From the NCBI GenBank assembly GCA_030998225.1, contig JAPYXD010000704.1:15719501-15783500 (forward strand): a stretch of 64,000 nucleotides of DNA. Reading direction: 5' to 3'. This document shows, in pieces, positions 22,821 to 35,104 of this stretch (within the stretch, counting starts at the first letter, position 1; every line of letters begins with the position of its first letter). The notes below the pieces were generated by a model. It searched no databases and was not told the DNA's origin. It was given only the letters and a program-made list of their open reading frames with translations. The position numbers and the translations under genes were made by a program. The stretch is from Diplolepis rosae (taxonomy: Eukaryota; Arthropoda; Insecta; Hymenoptera; Diplolepididae).

Positions 22821-23900
22821 ACATCGTTCAATAAGTCTCGAGACTAACCTACAGATGGCGTTAGTAATATCAAATCCACTTCGTTTTTCAAAAGAACTAA
22901 CCTTTAAATGACACGTGTCTGACTTTCACGTCAATCAGATCATAAACAGCAAAGCTACTGTGGTGAAAGTGACGCTACTTTTGCATTTGTGTACAAAATA
23001 GACAAAAACGAATTTCGTGTGTTGATAAAACATTGCTATTTAATGAGGAAAAATACCGTGAAAGCTCAACAATGGCTTGAATAATGTTATCCGGACTGTG
23101 CTCCGTCGAAAACAACGATTTGCCGGTGGTATACTGATTTCAAACGCGGTCGCACTGATACAAATGATGCAGAACGCTCGGCTAGGCCAAATGAGTCAGT
23201 AACTCCGGAAAATATTAAGCAAGTTTTGAAAATCCTGATGGACGACCGCAAACTGAAAGTCCGTGATATGGATCCATCATTTCATTCCGGAGTCGAAGCG
23301 GCAGTCAGCTGAGTGGCGTGCAGCCGGTGAAAGCCGTCCGAAGCTTCCGAAAACGCAACAGTCAGCTGGCAAAGTCATGGCGTCAGTTTTTTGGGATGCG
23401 CACGGTATAATTTACATTGACTACCTTGAAAAGGGAAAATGTATCAATAGCGACTATTACATTGAGTTATTGGTGCGTTTGAAGGACAAAAACGCAAAAA
23501 AAAACGACCGCACATGAAGAAGAAAAAAATCGTCTTTCATCAATACAATGCACCGTGCCACAAGTCAATGAAAACGATGGCAAAATTGTCTGAATTAGGC
23601 TACGAATTGCTTCCCCACCCACCATACTCGACAGATCTAGCCCCCAGCGACTACTGGCTCTGCTGATCACAAAAAGATGCTCCAGGGAAAAAGATTTGGC
23701 TCGACTGAGGAAGTAATCGCTGAAACTGAAGCTTATTTTGATGCCAAGGACAAATCATCTTACAAGCATGGTATCGAAAAGTTAGAAAAGCGTTGGAATG
23801 ATTGTATCGCACTTGAAGGTGATTGTATTGATGAACAAAAATGAATTTTGCAAAACAAATGTTGTTTTCTTAGTTAGTTCCGGGACTTATTGAACAATGT
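22821..23900 (+). mobile_element. Degraded mariner (ends ACATTGTTCAATAAGTC)
   Basis: The inverted ends ACATCGTTCAATAAGTCTCG and the complement of GGGACTTATTGAACAATGT enclose about 1.08 kb. Coding remains include FRVLIKHCYLM, WYTDFKRGRTDTND, QQSAGKVMASVFWDAHGIIY with DYLEKGKCINSDYYIELL, HQYNAPCHKS at the second catalytic position, and PHPPYSTDLAPSDYWL. Part between the DNA-binding region and the first Asp is missing, and there are frameshifts and stops. The empty site in SPH copy 3 is near 50348. Confidence 0.8.
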
Positions 23901-25087
23901 GTTAAAACAGTTCGGTCTAGTCTCTGACGTTCTCCTTTTTTCCCTAAAAAATTTTTATTAAGAATTTTTTATAAAAAATAACTTGCAAAAAATGAATTTT
24001 TTTAGTTTTCACGCTACTGCCAAAAAAATTTTTTTTTACAAGAAACCAAAAACAGCAGGGACGAGTAAAACGCAATTGCGAAACTAATTTTTTATTAGTT
24101 TTTTGTTGTAGAATCACTTCCTCAGTCTGTATCAGGGACACCGTTCACCTTCGCCCCGAGCGCAGGCCCGAATTCGCGCACTTATATTTTTTAACTGGGC
24201 CGGAATTTCACAATAGACATTTTTTCATTTCATTTGCGCGTCGCCTGTATAAGTTTGATGCTTTAACTCGATGATGACAATAAATGAAAAAAAAATCCGT
24301 AGGTCACTGAAGCTGCCGATTCTCTCTTCAAATTGAGGATTGGCAACCCATTGCCATTTTCCAAGATTAATTGTAAACGACTTTTGGGCGGAATATAATA
24401 CTTTAACTACGTCGTCCCAACATTTAAAAAATATCAGCTATTAATTAATTTTTTTTAATGTTTAAATAGACCGTCGGTAAAAATCAAGGTGGCAACCTTG
24501 TTGTTTAACATCGAAAGCAATATATCTATTAATAATTTCGCCAATTTAGCTTTAATATAATAATACTGAAATATAATTTTTTTTAAATATGTTTGTAGTG
24601 AAAACTACTATGTTGATGCTAGATGAAATGACCCGGAAGTTACATGATGAAAATTTGGTGTAGAATGCGCGATCCTTAGGATTTCTGTATGAAGGTATAA
24701 ATTCTAAACCCACCTGTGGCGTAGCCTTAGTAGAAAGGGAGATAGTTCTAACTGATGGTTCTTGTGTCCCTGAGGAGACTGATCTTTCTAAAATCTACAT
24801 TTTATTTAGAGTGGTTGAGGACTATGCAACTACTGTCGTTTATCACGTTCTTGATAGAGCGGACTACAAAACCGACCGTGTCAATATTGTAATCCTTTTA
24901 GTGAGTACTTTTATGCAAACGCGAGGCTTCATACATTAGTTTTTTTGGATAATTTTGAATGAAATTATATTATTTTTTTGAGATGGATAGAAATACACCA
25001 TCAATGCCGGAGAATATAGATCCGATTAAACTATTATCCTGCAAAACCAAGAATGAAGATACCGTTACACATGTAGCATGGGATAAG

Positions 25088-26010
25088 GTATAAAAATGCA
25101 CTAAGTTAAAATTATTGTTCATATAATTATATTTTTCTACTGGCGGCTCATAAAGTTGACTTTATTGCCCCGTGCGGGGCAAATAAATCCATTCCCTGAC
25201 CTCCTAGTAGAAGTAAAAATTGTGTGCGATACGGTAAAAACATTTTTCATACTACCTTAGTCGAAAGTACGTGGTTTCGGCACTAATTTCACGGCAGAAA
25301 GTCTAAATTTTATGCATTGGTCAAGCTATATGCGCGCCCTCTATAATAGCGGGAGTAAAAACGTCAATAACCTCAAGCGTCAAAATTTGTCCGCTCTCTG
25401 CTAATGTTTATTAGTGGCAATGAGTGGATATTATTTAGAATGTAATAGTAGTGACTGAAGTGTAACAAAAATAAAAAAAAAATGAATGACATATCATCTG
25501 ATGAATCGACAGATGAATAGGAGATTAATAAAAACTTTGAAACTGAAGCACAATTAATAGTAGAAACTGACACCTTACCCAAAAAGTCCGCTGACTGATA
25601 CATGCTAGTCTATGATAATTACCAAAGATGGAAACAATAAAATAGAAATCTAAACCTTAATTTATAGATGTATTTGATGCCTGCCCCACCGACCAGCAGC
25701 ACTCGCTCCGCTCGTGCGGCAAATGTCGGGGCAGGCATCAGTATATTCCAATGCACACATGCAATTGTTTTCGTACTTTCGACTGGGTAGCAAGAAAAAT
25801 AGTATACACTACATGGGCAGAAAGTTGAGAGCCCTGAACTGCGTGCCATGATGCCCTCGGCTTCGCTTCGAGCATTGTGGCGCGCAGTGCAGGAATCTCA
25901 ACTTTCTGCCCTTGTAGTGTAATATACTCTATTTCACTCGCGTGGTTGTTAGTGGCCCCTTGCTTAAATAGTCTCTGCCGAGATATCACATTAAGGTCCC
26001 AGGATATCCT
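25088..26010. repeat. SPH copy 2 intron 3 remnant with a 115-bp palindrome at 25808-25922
   Basis: 25088-25250 aligns with 54109-54270 of copy 3, and 25951-26010 aligns with 55190-55255. At 25808-25922 the arms CACTACATGGGCAGAAAGTTGAGA and TCTCAACTTTCTGCCCTTGTAGTG pair almost perfectly, with GCATTGTGGCGCG-type inner pairing, as in a short MITE. A G/C-rich hairpin also lies at 25679-25738 (GCCTGCCCC against GGGGCAGGC). Confidence 0.55.
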
Positions 26011-26705
26011 AGACTCTTGAGGGTTTTAACGAAATTCATGGTTTGTAAACCAAATAGTTTATACAGGATGGCAATAAATTTAGAATTCATTAATCGTTAA
26101 TGGTATTTCCCACACTTTCCAGAACGATTTCCTCGTAGTCTGGTCTGATTTGAAATAAAGAAAGGTTCTTAAAACTATTTTATTTATTTCTAGTGAGGCA
26201 TTTCCTCGAAGGTTTCCAAACAACCTGTCAATCTGAAAATAAACTCTTAATTTAATTATTCTCGGGAACAAGGCTGGTCTATTTATTATTTCTCTTACAT
26301 GTCAATTTAATTCGGTAAATTTCAACAAGTTAATGAACATTTAATTTTGTTTTAACAATTTGGGAAATATGAGATCTTTGCACGTGTTTATACGTATCGA
26401 GTGATATAGACCAACCCTTGTTATTTTTCCAATAAAACTAGAAGATTTATATTCATTCTTAATACTAAAAGTCTCTTTCATCATAAACCTTAAGATCTAT
26501 CCTGCCATTTCAAGTATTTGAAATAAAATCGAAATAAAATTTTCCCACTGTATTTTGTTACGTATAGTTACGTACGTACCGAGGAAGGAATTTTGAATCT
26601 AATTTACGAACGTACGATCTAGTTGATTCGCAATCCGCGAATCAGATGAGCGCTCAGGTGCGATCATCACAAATAGTCTCAATTAAAGGAAATTGAATTT
26701 TATAA

Positions 26706-26790
26706 TTATTGCGCAATCCTCGGGATTTCTTTATGCAAACTCAAGGCTTCATACATAAGTCAGTTAAATGCATAATTTTAAATAAAACTA
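26706..26790 (+). pseudogene. Scrap of an SPH exon 2 with an internal deletion
   Basis: GCGCAATCCTCGGGATTTCT (26708) matches the middle of exon 2 (GCGCGATCCTTAGGATTTCT at 53687). It then jumps directly to intron 2 sequence (GCAAACTCAAGGCTTCATAC against GCAAACGCGAGGCTTCATAC). The joint lies at a shared TATG. It is a fifth, deleted trace of the family. Confidence 0.6.
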
Positions 26791-26807
26791 TTTTCTATAA
26801 TACCTGC

Positions 26808-27266
26808 GCGGGAAATTCGATTTTGGGGTGCTGGCGCGAAACAGCAAAAATGATCGATTCTACACTGAGAAAAAAATGCTATTGAATATATAGCATTTCT
26901 GCCATTAGCATGTATATCATTGATTTAAATCAATATGTTATAGAATTGGTAACATCTGTGTCAGTTATATTTGCATATTTTTTTGAATCAATCATATACA
27001 TGCTTTTGGCAGAAATGCTATAGATTCAATAGCATTTCTTCTCAGTGTATAACTGTTGATGAATCTGTGTGATAGAACTTACTTTTCCACACTAGTGGTG
27101 GGAATGTTTGGAAATATTCGAATTCCAACCTTAATTTTTAGTTTTTCGTGCTCTGCGTAAGAGAAATGCCACATACTTGTTGATGTGGTTGCACCAATTA
27201 ATCGTGGAATCGATCATTTTTACTGTTTCGCGCCAGGCCCCGAAATCGCATTCTCCATCGCGGTAA
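26808..27266. mobile_element. Palindromic element interrupted by a MITE
   Basis: Arms of about 55 bp, GGCGCGAAACAGCAAAAATG (26833) and the complement CATTTTTACTGTTTCGCGCC near 27215-27234, extend outwards through CGATTT.GGGG. The 26863-27047 MITE landed between the arms. There is no coding sequence. Confidence 0.6.
26863..27047. mobile_element. MITE, 185 bp, second copy of the CACTGAGAAAAAAATGC family
   Basis: It has the same ends as 12378-12560 and is flanked by TA (26861-26862 and 27048-27049). Confidence 0.8.
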
Positions 27267-27811
27267 GTAAAGAAAATACTATGTTAACAAAGTAGGGGAT
27301 CTAGGAGATTCCCCAGTTGCTGAACAATGTGCTATTATTTTATTTTGGATCAAGCAAGACTCCTACGCAAATTGTTGAATTTTTAATAAAAAGTTCTTCG
27401 GTTATTATGACGTTTTTAATCTCGCATGGTCTATCAAGTTAGAATATTTTTTTGCGTCTTCTAATATGCGTTGGACAATATACATATTTTAATTTATGGG
27501 ATTTTCCCTACAGATAGCTTCAATTAAAAAATAATTCGACTCATTGTCAAAATAAAATAAAATATTTCTAATATTAATTATTGAGGTTCAATAAAATACT
27601 TGGCATCGTTATCAAACGTGTCACATTATAATCTTTCTTTTGGCAGAATATCTAATGTGTCTTTTTTATTTTTATAAACTATGGCAAGAAAAAAATATTG
27701 ACGTGATGAGGTATACAATGGACTTCGGATTCGGTTCCAGCGACCCCAAAAACATATAATAAACATGGTCTGACCACCAGGCCGGAATTTTTTTTTTTGT
27801 GTGCCTGTGTA
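27267..27811. other. AT-rich DNA, nothing recognised
   Basis: I see no gene, repeat or motif I can name in this stretch. Confidence 0.35.
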
Positions 27812-28100
27812 ATCTATCTGGATGTTCAAGTTGCGATCTAACTTATTTGAACTTGGATTTCCAAACCTAGTTTTTCTAGTCAAAGGCAAAGTCCTAACTT
27901 CATCTTGGTTCTACTTGATCACTAGCTGACTGTGAGCTACCTGGATTTCCAAGTTGAGATTCAACTTCTTTCAACACGGATTTCCCTACCAAGTATTCCC
28001 AGTCGAGTGCGAAATCCTTAATTCATCTTGGTCCTATGTGGACACTAGCCTACTGTGATCTACCTGTATTTTCAAGTTTCGATTCAATTTCGCCCACTAA
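27812..28100. repeat. Tandem repeat, period about 124 bp, 2.3 units
   Basis: Units start at about 27812, 27936 and 28060 with CTACCTGGAT.TTCAAGTT. The first two share CATCTTGGT.CTA, then GACTGTGAG/CTACTGTGAT at their ends. It is non-coding. Confidence 0.7.
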
Positions 28101-28958
28101 ATGCGTGTAATTCCAAGTTACGCTAAGCTGAAAAACAAAATGTACTTGGTTCATCTTGTAAATTACGTGACAATGACCAACTTGAACCAAGTAGAGTTCT
28201 ATTTCTACTTGATTTAACTTGTTCTCTTATGTAGGGACGTTCCGATGTTTTTCTGGATCTGTGCAATAACGGCATTACATTAGTGTTCTAGAAAGTTGTT
28301 ATAAATTGTGATTTATGAAGTTTTAAGAACTGCGTGTTGGAACTATTCGACAATATTAGTTCAATTGTAACAGTGGTAGATTAAATGTTTGAGATACGTT
28401 TTAACGCTTTATTAGGATTATTACATATTATTGTCACACGGGAATTACACGTAGATTTCCGGAAAACCAATGAATTATCACTTATAGAGAAAATATATAA
28501 TATATATTAAATTATATATGAACTGTTACATAACTGTAATTGGTCACTATAACACCGCTCTAGATTTAATTCAGATTTGTTACAGAATACGTCTCAGGCC
28601 ACTGTTACCCTTTCCGGCCTTCATTTTTATTTGTTTCCCATAAGTATTTGCAACTCGTGCTAGAACATTTTCAATGAGAGGACAAATATCTCGGTTACTG
28701 TAAAAGAAGTTTTAATCATATACCTATGTCATTTATCTTGAGTTTAAAATTAAAAAACTTAATCAAATATACGAAATTGTAAGATAATGTGTGAATTCAT
28801 ATGTGCACTGAAAAAAACGTATAATTACATTCACTATATTCTGCTTGTCCGCATTATGCAGTATGGTCGTGAGCCATATACAAGTTGTATTTTGAGTCAA
28901 ACGATATTGCATAGGCGTAGCGTCTATGTACCACATTGCTATTGCTACATTCGGATGG
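28101..28958. other. AT-rich flank, nothing recognised
   Basis: No gene or clear repeat was seen before the large TA-flanked element. Confidence 0.35.
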
Positions 28959-29069
28959 TACACGGAGAAAAATAGTTGAAGTAATTTTACTCAACTTCCG
29001 ATCAAATTTGGGACATATGGACAAGTTAGAAGCTATTTAGTATCATTGTAATTATTTGTGATATATTAA

Positions 29070-29651
29070 GGGGGTGTTCTCAGAAAACTTGTATGAAAAA
29101 ATTTGCACGGTTTGGCCACTGCACCCTTGCGACCATAGGCCTTCTAAAAAAGGTTGGTTGATGGTTCCCACCAAATCTCAAAAATGGATGGTCTGAAACA
29201 CAAGAGTAAAAGTTTTTCTTAATCTATGGCAGTGCAGTTATCGTCTGACGGAGGCTTTTTCCATCATAACAATTTTCAAAATGGCAAAAAAATCGTTTTT
29301 TGCACCTTTTTTTCATCTTTAAAAATCCATTAAACATTTATTATAAGCAATAAGGGATAAAACGTTCGTCAGACGATAGCGAGTACATTTCCACATTAAA
29401 AAAAGAATGTTTATCAAAATCCGTCTACTAGTTTCTTAGAAATCGTGGGAACCAGTTTGGAAAAAGTAGTTTTGAGAAAAACGCGTTTAAAGTTTCCAAT
29501 GAAAAAAAGCGACAAATTGAGTTTAACTTTGTTGACGTAATTGCCATAATAAAACAAGTCGTACATCTTTAAATCGTTCTTAGATCCCTAATATTTGAAA
29601 AAATAAAAAAAATAAATCGATTTCTGAAACCGTTCGAATGAGAACACCCCC
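29070..29651. mobile_element. MITE with TTAA duplication, ends GGGGGTGTTCTCA
   Basis: TTAA at 29066-29069 and 29652-29655 flank inverted ends GGGGGTGTTCTCA and TGAGAACACCCCC. TTAA duplications are typical of piggyBac and Kolobok elements. There is no coding sequence. It is inserted within the large 28961 element. Confidence 0.75.
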
Positions 29652-30644
29652 TTAAATGTTCAAAAATGAATCAAAGATGAGTAAAATTCAGAAGTGTAGG
29701 GTGAAGTATGAAAGCGTGCATTAAAAAATTTTTAATATATACATTATTACTCGTAGTATAATTATAAAAAACCAATCTTTTATTAAATCACAAAAATAGT
29801 AGAACTATCCGTTCATTCTACTCTACGCTTCAATCGAGAGTTGAGTAAACCGTGAATCGCAAGAGTTATTCCACCAGCTGCAGGGTTGCGAAGGTAAAAT
29901 ACCTAACGTAATTTACATGGTTTTCTATACGTAATTTACTATGTATATTACGTGGAGGTTTTCTACACGTAATTTACGTATATGCTAGACTTAAAGTTTT
30001 GGCGGGTGCGCAAGCTAACCTAATTTTTGTGTATCGTTCGTGAATCTTGTCATTTCGTTAATAAATGTCAAAATTATAATTTAAACATAAGTAAGGGTGG
30101 TAGGCCAATTCACGAAAATTACTTTTTTCCAGGAAAAGATGCATTGCCATTGAAATTAATTTGCTAGCAGATGAGCAGATGCATATTGACAAAAGGCAAG
30201 ATAGCACTTGCACTTTAAGTATGAGTCTTGTGCTCAATAAAAGCAATATTTCTTCAGAAGAAATAGTGCTGTTAAACAATAACGCTAAAGTAAGTCTTGT
30301 GCTTAATGCTTATATGAAATAAAACTTCAATATCATGTCAATTAAAAAGAATTTACCGTGGCTAAAATTATTTAATAGTAAATATGGTTCACAAAAGAAA
30401 TAAAAAATGTTCTTAATTTTGCACAAATTATAATATAACTATTAAATTTAGTTTATGTCTTTTTAGTACATTTTTTCAATGAACAATTTTTTGCTTGAGT
30501 TAGAAATCGAATGATATAGACTTTATAAAACTATTGTTCTAAACCTCAAGACTCAACTACTGACATGTAAAAAAATTAAGCTTATACATAAAATAAAATT
30601 TGAGTTTGAATTATTGAATATGAAATTATTATTATCGGAGAATC

Positions 30645-30880
30645 ACTAGTGGCGTATCAGATAGGATACGTTGCCAACAGGTGTCCTCGAAGACAATTTC
30701 AAACTCTTATATCGCAAATAAATGCAAATAAAATTCAAATTTAAAGAATTTGTAATCTTTCTGTGGAAAAAAGACGCTTTCGACTGCGCTGGGATTCGAG
30801 CCCAGGTCTAGCAGTTGATCAGCAATCGAAATACCTGGGCTCGAATCCCAGCGCAGTCGAAAGCGTTATTATTAAAGCTA
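30645..30880 (-). mobile_element. SINE-like insertion with a tRNA T-arm-like hairpin
   Basis: About 225 bp interrupts the deleted hAT at a point that is continuous in gene A (about 17735). It contains two inverted copies of a 34-bp arm (30774-30807 and 30833-30866). Each arm holds CTGGG-CTCGAAT-CCCAG, the shape of a tRNA T-arm and Pol III B box. The adjoining tract TTTAAAGAATTTG.AATCTTTCTGTG is shared with 33700-33735. It is not a complete tRNA. Confidence 0.5.
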
Positions 30881-31288
30881 TCAATATTATTTCATTTTGC
30901 TGTAAATAAAGGATCACTGAAAGACTTATAAGCTTTGCTTTACGTTTTTTAAAAGGATTATCTATTTCCGTAAGGTCCTCTTGAGATGGATGATTGCTAT
31001 TCCCAGAATGGTATATTTTCGTCGATTTCAGTTTTCAGACGTTTCTTAACATAAATAAAACAATAATTTAGTATAAGTATAAAGCAAAGTGATCACAGCA
31101 TTAACAAACATTATAAAGTCTGTATATTACTATAATATTTATTGAAAAGAAATTTACGTTATCCTGAATATAACATATTATAGTAGTTCGGTAAATATTT
31201 ATAACTTCTCTAGGTTTTCTATTAAAATTATTTATATTCCAGTGATTAGAGGAAGATAATAAACAAATAAATTAATAGATTTTAATTT

Positions 31289-31480
31289 TTATTTACTTAT
31301 CTGTGACCTAAAAGCCGATCGTAAGCACTGTTTTTTTAAAATTTGGTCACACTGTAAACATTTTGCCACAATTTTTTCAGTTTCTTTTAAACACTTGAAA
31401 TTCAATTCCGACCATGGGATTTTATTTGCGCATTTCATTCTTTTTCCTCCTTCAGATTTGCTCCTATTATATTTTGATTT
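31289..31480 (-). pseudogene. BED-finger exon of hAT gene A (deleted copy)
   Basis: On the - strand this encodes SKSEGGKRMK.ANKIP.SEL, then CLQCDQILKK, matching gene A exon 1 (17125-17291). A frame slip just before the donor (CAGTGCTTACG) breaks it. The following exon matches NHPSQED.TE.DNPFKKRK near 31000-30945. Confidence 0.7.
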
Positions 31481-33689
31481 TAATTTCGACACTTGCCGAA
31501 TTAAGAGGAATGCAGATTTAAATTTCAATTATAATTAATTGCATAAACAAAGGCAAGAAGAGAGATTATACATGCTCTTTTAAGGTTCGCTACCTTGAAT
31601 ATGTAATTAACTACAGTTTTCGACATAAATTACGTAATTTACGTATTTTACGTAATTTACATGGAAAGCCTCAAGTTACGCGTAACTTTGCAACCCTGAC
31701 CAGCTGTATCTAATAACGCAGGGACGAATGAAAGTAATCTGCGCCTTGGGCACACATAAAATATTTTTAATTTGAAAAACCTGTTGAATTTTCAGCATGC
31801 TGATGTTTCAAGTTATTATACTGAATGATCAAAATCAATTAAAAACATACAAAATACAATTACAGTTTATTTTAGTACTCTCTAAATACAAAATAGTGGA
31901 TTACACTTATAAACTAGTGATTTTAAAAATTCATCGTACTGCAGTCGTGTTTGATTGTGTTTTGTCTGTTCGTTTCACATAATCTAGTTACATAAATTCT
32001 GTAAGTTTAATAAATTCGTGATACAAAATTTGTTCTTAATTAATTTATGATTACTTCTTTCTTTTTCACTTAAGTTCTTTAAATTAAATTCATTTCATGA
32101 AAATTTTAAAAACAAAAGTCTTGATAAGTGTATTAGCAGAGATGAGTTGGGAGATTGCTAAAGTAATGGAATAAGAGAATTTCACAAAAGTGGGCTGATA
32201 AACGCGTCCTCTGAACGCGTTGCGCAAAAGGTGTACTTTGCGCGTCGGTAAATAATGAAAGTTAGAAAATCCAGAAATGATTTACCATCAGAATTTCTAT
32301 GGAGGGGCAGCGGCGCGCGCTGCCCTTGTTTCTTCCTCGTCGCTCTTGCACGCGAGAACGACACGTCCCACTTCTCCTTATTCTCCATGCTTCCTTCATG
32401 CAATGCTATTTTTAAATTTCACGCTTTCGGTTATCGAAGCAGACGACAATTTCAAATTTACAAAATACGTTATTTGAGAATCAACACTTTTTTCCGATAT
32501 TTTTGGATAAAATCTGCATAAAATAAAAATCTGAAATATCATGTGAAATTTTATAAGCATTTGAACACTTCAAAAATAAACTTTCAGTAAAATTTGATGC
32601 CAATAAATGTTCCAAATTTGAATCAATATATATTTTCCTATTCAAATTTCCATATTTCTTATCAATTTTGTGCATTTAAAAACTTTTTAGTTAGAGAGAT
32701 ATTTTCTATTAAGAAGAGATAAACATAAATTTCAAGTTTAAAATTTACATTCTCAGTTTTATGTTAGCAATATTTTCATCTCACATTTTTGTAGCCTAAG
32801 CACAGACTTTTCATTAAAAAATGAAATGGTCTATGGAAAGGAAATATTTTCTAACAGATGTGGATAAATTAAGAAGCTAAAATATGTGTTCATTAATATC
32901 TTCATATGAACATGTAAATATTTATCGATATTAAATTTTACATAAAAATTTTTGTCCGAAGTGTTCAAATCTTGTTACAATATGACAAGATCATATGGAC
33001 GAGTTCAATTTTTTTAATGAAATATTTTGTAATTTTTAATTTGTCTGTTCTTCTGAAATCGGAGGAAGATTTGAACAGTAAACAACAAATTTTCCAATGG
33101 AATTTAAAAGATTTTTTTTAGTATGTCTTCATAGTGATTTGTTAACCTAATTAAAATATTTTTAGAAAGTCTTTTCTGGATTCTATATGCTGGGGTTGAA
33201 CATGTTACAAAAAGTCGTGTAATTTTAAAAATGTGTATCCCCATACCAATGAAATCTTAAAGTGTGCTGTTCGATAAAATATTAGATATAATATATTTTA
33301 CTTTTGAATAATCAAACCTTTTATTTATACTTATATATTGAAATTTTCATTTATAATATGTTATGTATTCTGAAAGTTTTTTCAAAATGTTTTATTCTAA
33401 AGGATTTATTTTCAATTTTACTTCATACCAAATTAAAGTTAGTGTACGATTTCGTGTGCTAATTTTGATATAATTTATGCATTTTTCAAATATTTAAACC
33501 TTTTATACTCAAACATTCAGAATTATTTTGAATTCAAAATGTTTTAATAAATTGCATTGGCTTTAGGGTCCATAAATGAAGAAGTCTATTATAAATTAAA
33601 TCAAGGGTCATTACAATTTACTATTTTAATTGTTTTAATAAAACATTGAATAATTTAAAAACATTAAACATATTAATACGTTCATAGTT

Positions 33690-33795
33690 ACATATTTAAG
33701 TTTAAAGAATTTGAAAATCTTTCTGTGAAAAAAAGACGTTTTCGAATGCACCGCCGGGATTCGAGCCCGGGTATTTCGATTGCCGGTCGACTGTA
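33690..33795 (-). repeat. SINE-like fragment with tRNA T-arm-like motif
   Basis: Read on -, CCCGGGCTCGAATCCCGG (33752-33769) has the T-arm/B-box form. It is followed by the same tail as the 30645-30880 insertion (AAAGATT..CAAATTCTTTAA). Confidence 0.5.
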
Positions 33796-34139
33796 TGTAC
33801 ATTCGTGTAAAAATATTAAATATTTTGAAAATGTTTTTTCAAGTATTTTACTTTATAGTAATGATTTGTCAAATTTACTTCACACCGAATAAATCTCAAA
33901 GTGCAAGATCGCATGCGAATTCAAATACAATTTATGCTTTTTTTGTAATATTTAAAACCTTTCTTTACACAGATACTTCCATCGGAAATTAGAGGTTCAT
34001 ATGTTATTTAAGCTATTGATAAAGTAACTTAATTTTTATAGTAAAAGGTTAACATTTTTTCATGATGCTAAAATAAAAGTTAACATAGTTTTGCTTCTAA
34101 TAAGCCCAAGTTAAGAGCATAATATTAATTTCGTAAAAA

Positions 34140-34260
34140 TATACTACAAAAGATCTGCCCGCTTCGTGGGCACATTCTCATCGCGCGCTTCTCTTGCAAG
34201 TTTGAGCGCGCCTGGGGCGCGTGATTCGATCGTCGCACTCGGTCTTATATTCTTCGGACC
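34140..34260. other. GC-rich patch in AT-rich DNA
   Basis: This is a local island of CGCGC and GGGGCGCG words with no reading frame of note. Its origin is not recognised. Confidence 0.3.
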
Positions 34261-34619
34261 CTAAAGCCAACTAAGAACATGATCAATATTTGAATACTAA
34301 TACTAAGGGTCGATATAAGTCCTGTTTCATTATTATTTAAATTTATTACTTGTAATTTGATACTTAAGTTCAAGTCAATTTTATAATATTATCGATGTGA
34401 ATTACATTTTCTCAAAGTTACTAAATTTGTTTTTCATTTCAAATGAAAAAAGAAATTCAATTTACTTCAAGCTCTATCAGCCTTAAAGAACACATTCTTA
34501 TCACGAAACTTGCGCTTCGCGCTCGATTTTCTGTATACATTTCTGTAACTTTCTAATAATTTACAAGATTACAAAAAATCTATTTTCTTCCAAATATTTA
34601 AAAAAGGAGGAGAATTCAT

Positions 34620-35095
34620 AGACTCTTTTAGAGAAAACGATTTTTTGTATTATCGCTTATTTTGTATCACACATATTTTGGTTCAAAAATGGAATTTTTT
34701 ATTTTCAATATTGTATTTTTTAAAACCAAAACATGAAATATATATCTTGTCAAAAAATGTCCTACTGAGAATTTGTAGACCTCATTTAGGCAAATAATTT
34801 TCTATCTCAACGTTTTTTTCGTATGTTACATATTTTGTTCAAATAATGGAATTTTTGAATTTTAATCGTATTTTTTTAAATTATAATGAAAAATATACGT
34901 TTTATTAGAAACTATATCTGAAAATATTTGTATATATTATTGAAACGAACAATTTACCATTCTTACGTTTTTTTCGTATTTCACATATTTTAGTTAAAAA
35001 ATTGAATTTCGGATTTTCAATGGTATTTTTTTTTTAATTAAAAAGAAAAATATACATCTTATGAAAAAATGTTGCAGTTCAAACTTGTAGATCTT
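34620..35095. repeat. Tandem repeat, period about 155 bp, three units
   Basis: Units share TTTTTTCGTAT.TCACATATTTT, then AAAAATGGAATTTTT, AAAATATAC.TCTTAT and GTAGATCT. A fourth, weaker unit reappears near 36230 (GTAGATCTTTATGTAG), beyond the MITE inserted at 35105. Confidence 0.6.
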
Positions 35096-35104
35096 TATAT
35101 CATA

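Larger units (their letters stand above)
15645..25087 (+). pseudogene. Serine-protease-homologue copy 2, broken
   Basis: Exon 1 (15645-15705) is a complete signal-peptide exon: MKCGCLVILIAILSNANSTP, then one base before the donor. Exon 2 (24599-24900) has the same 302-bp length as copy 3 and correct splice signals, but a TAG at 24661-24663 where copy 3 has a Trp codon. Exon 3 (24983-25087) is in frame, though its acceptor is TTTGAG rather than TTTTAG. The paralogous intron continues to about 26010 (matching 55190-55255). Exons 4 to 6 are not found. Intron 1 is 8.9 kb because two MITEs, a 5.6 kb hAT and a mariner landed in it. All four are absent from copy 3, which shows nearly clean empty sites. 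This copy cannot give a full protein. Confidence 0.75.
29881..31698. mobile_element. Internally deleted copy of the twin-gene hAT, 1.8 kb
   Basis: The ends CAGGGTTGCGAAGG and the complement of AACTTTGCAACCCTG are flanked by the 8-bp duplication ACCAGCTG (29873-29880 and 31699-31706). The left half matches the gene B end of 16985-22554 (to about 30490, equal to 21580-22554 inverted). The right half matches the gene A end (16985 to about 17900 inverted), with gene A exons 1 and 2 on - at about 31480-31300 and 31045-30945. It is inserted in opposite orientation to the full element. Confidence 0.85.

Noticed and set aside
30774..30866. tRNA gene
   Set aside because: Only T-arm/B-box shapes are present; no acceptor, D-arm or anticodon arm can be laid out.
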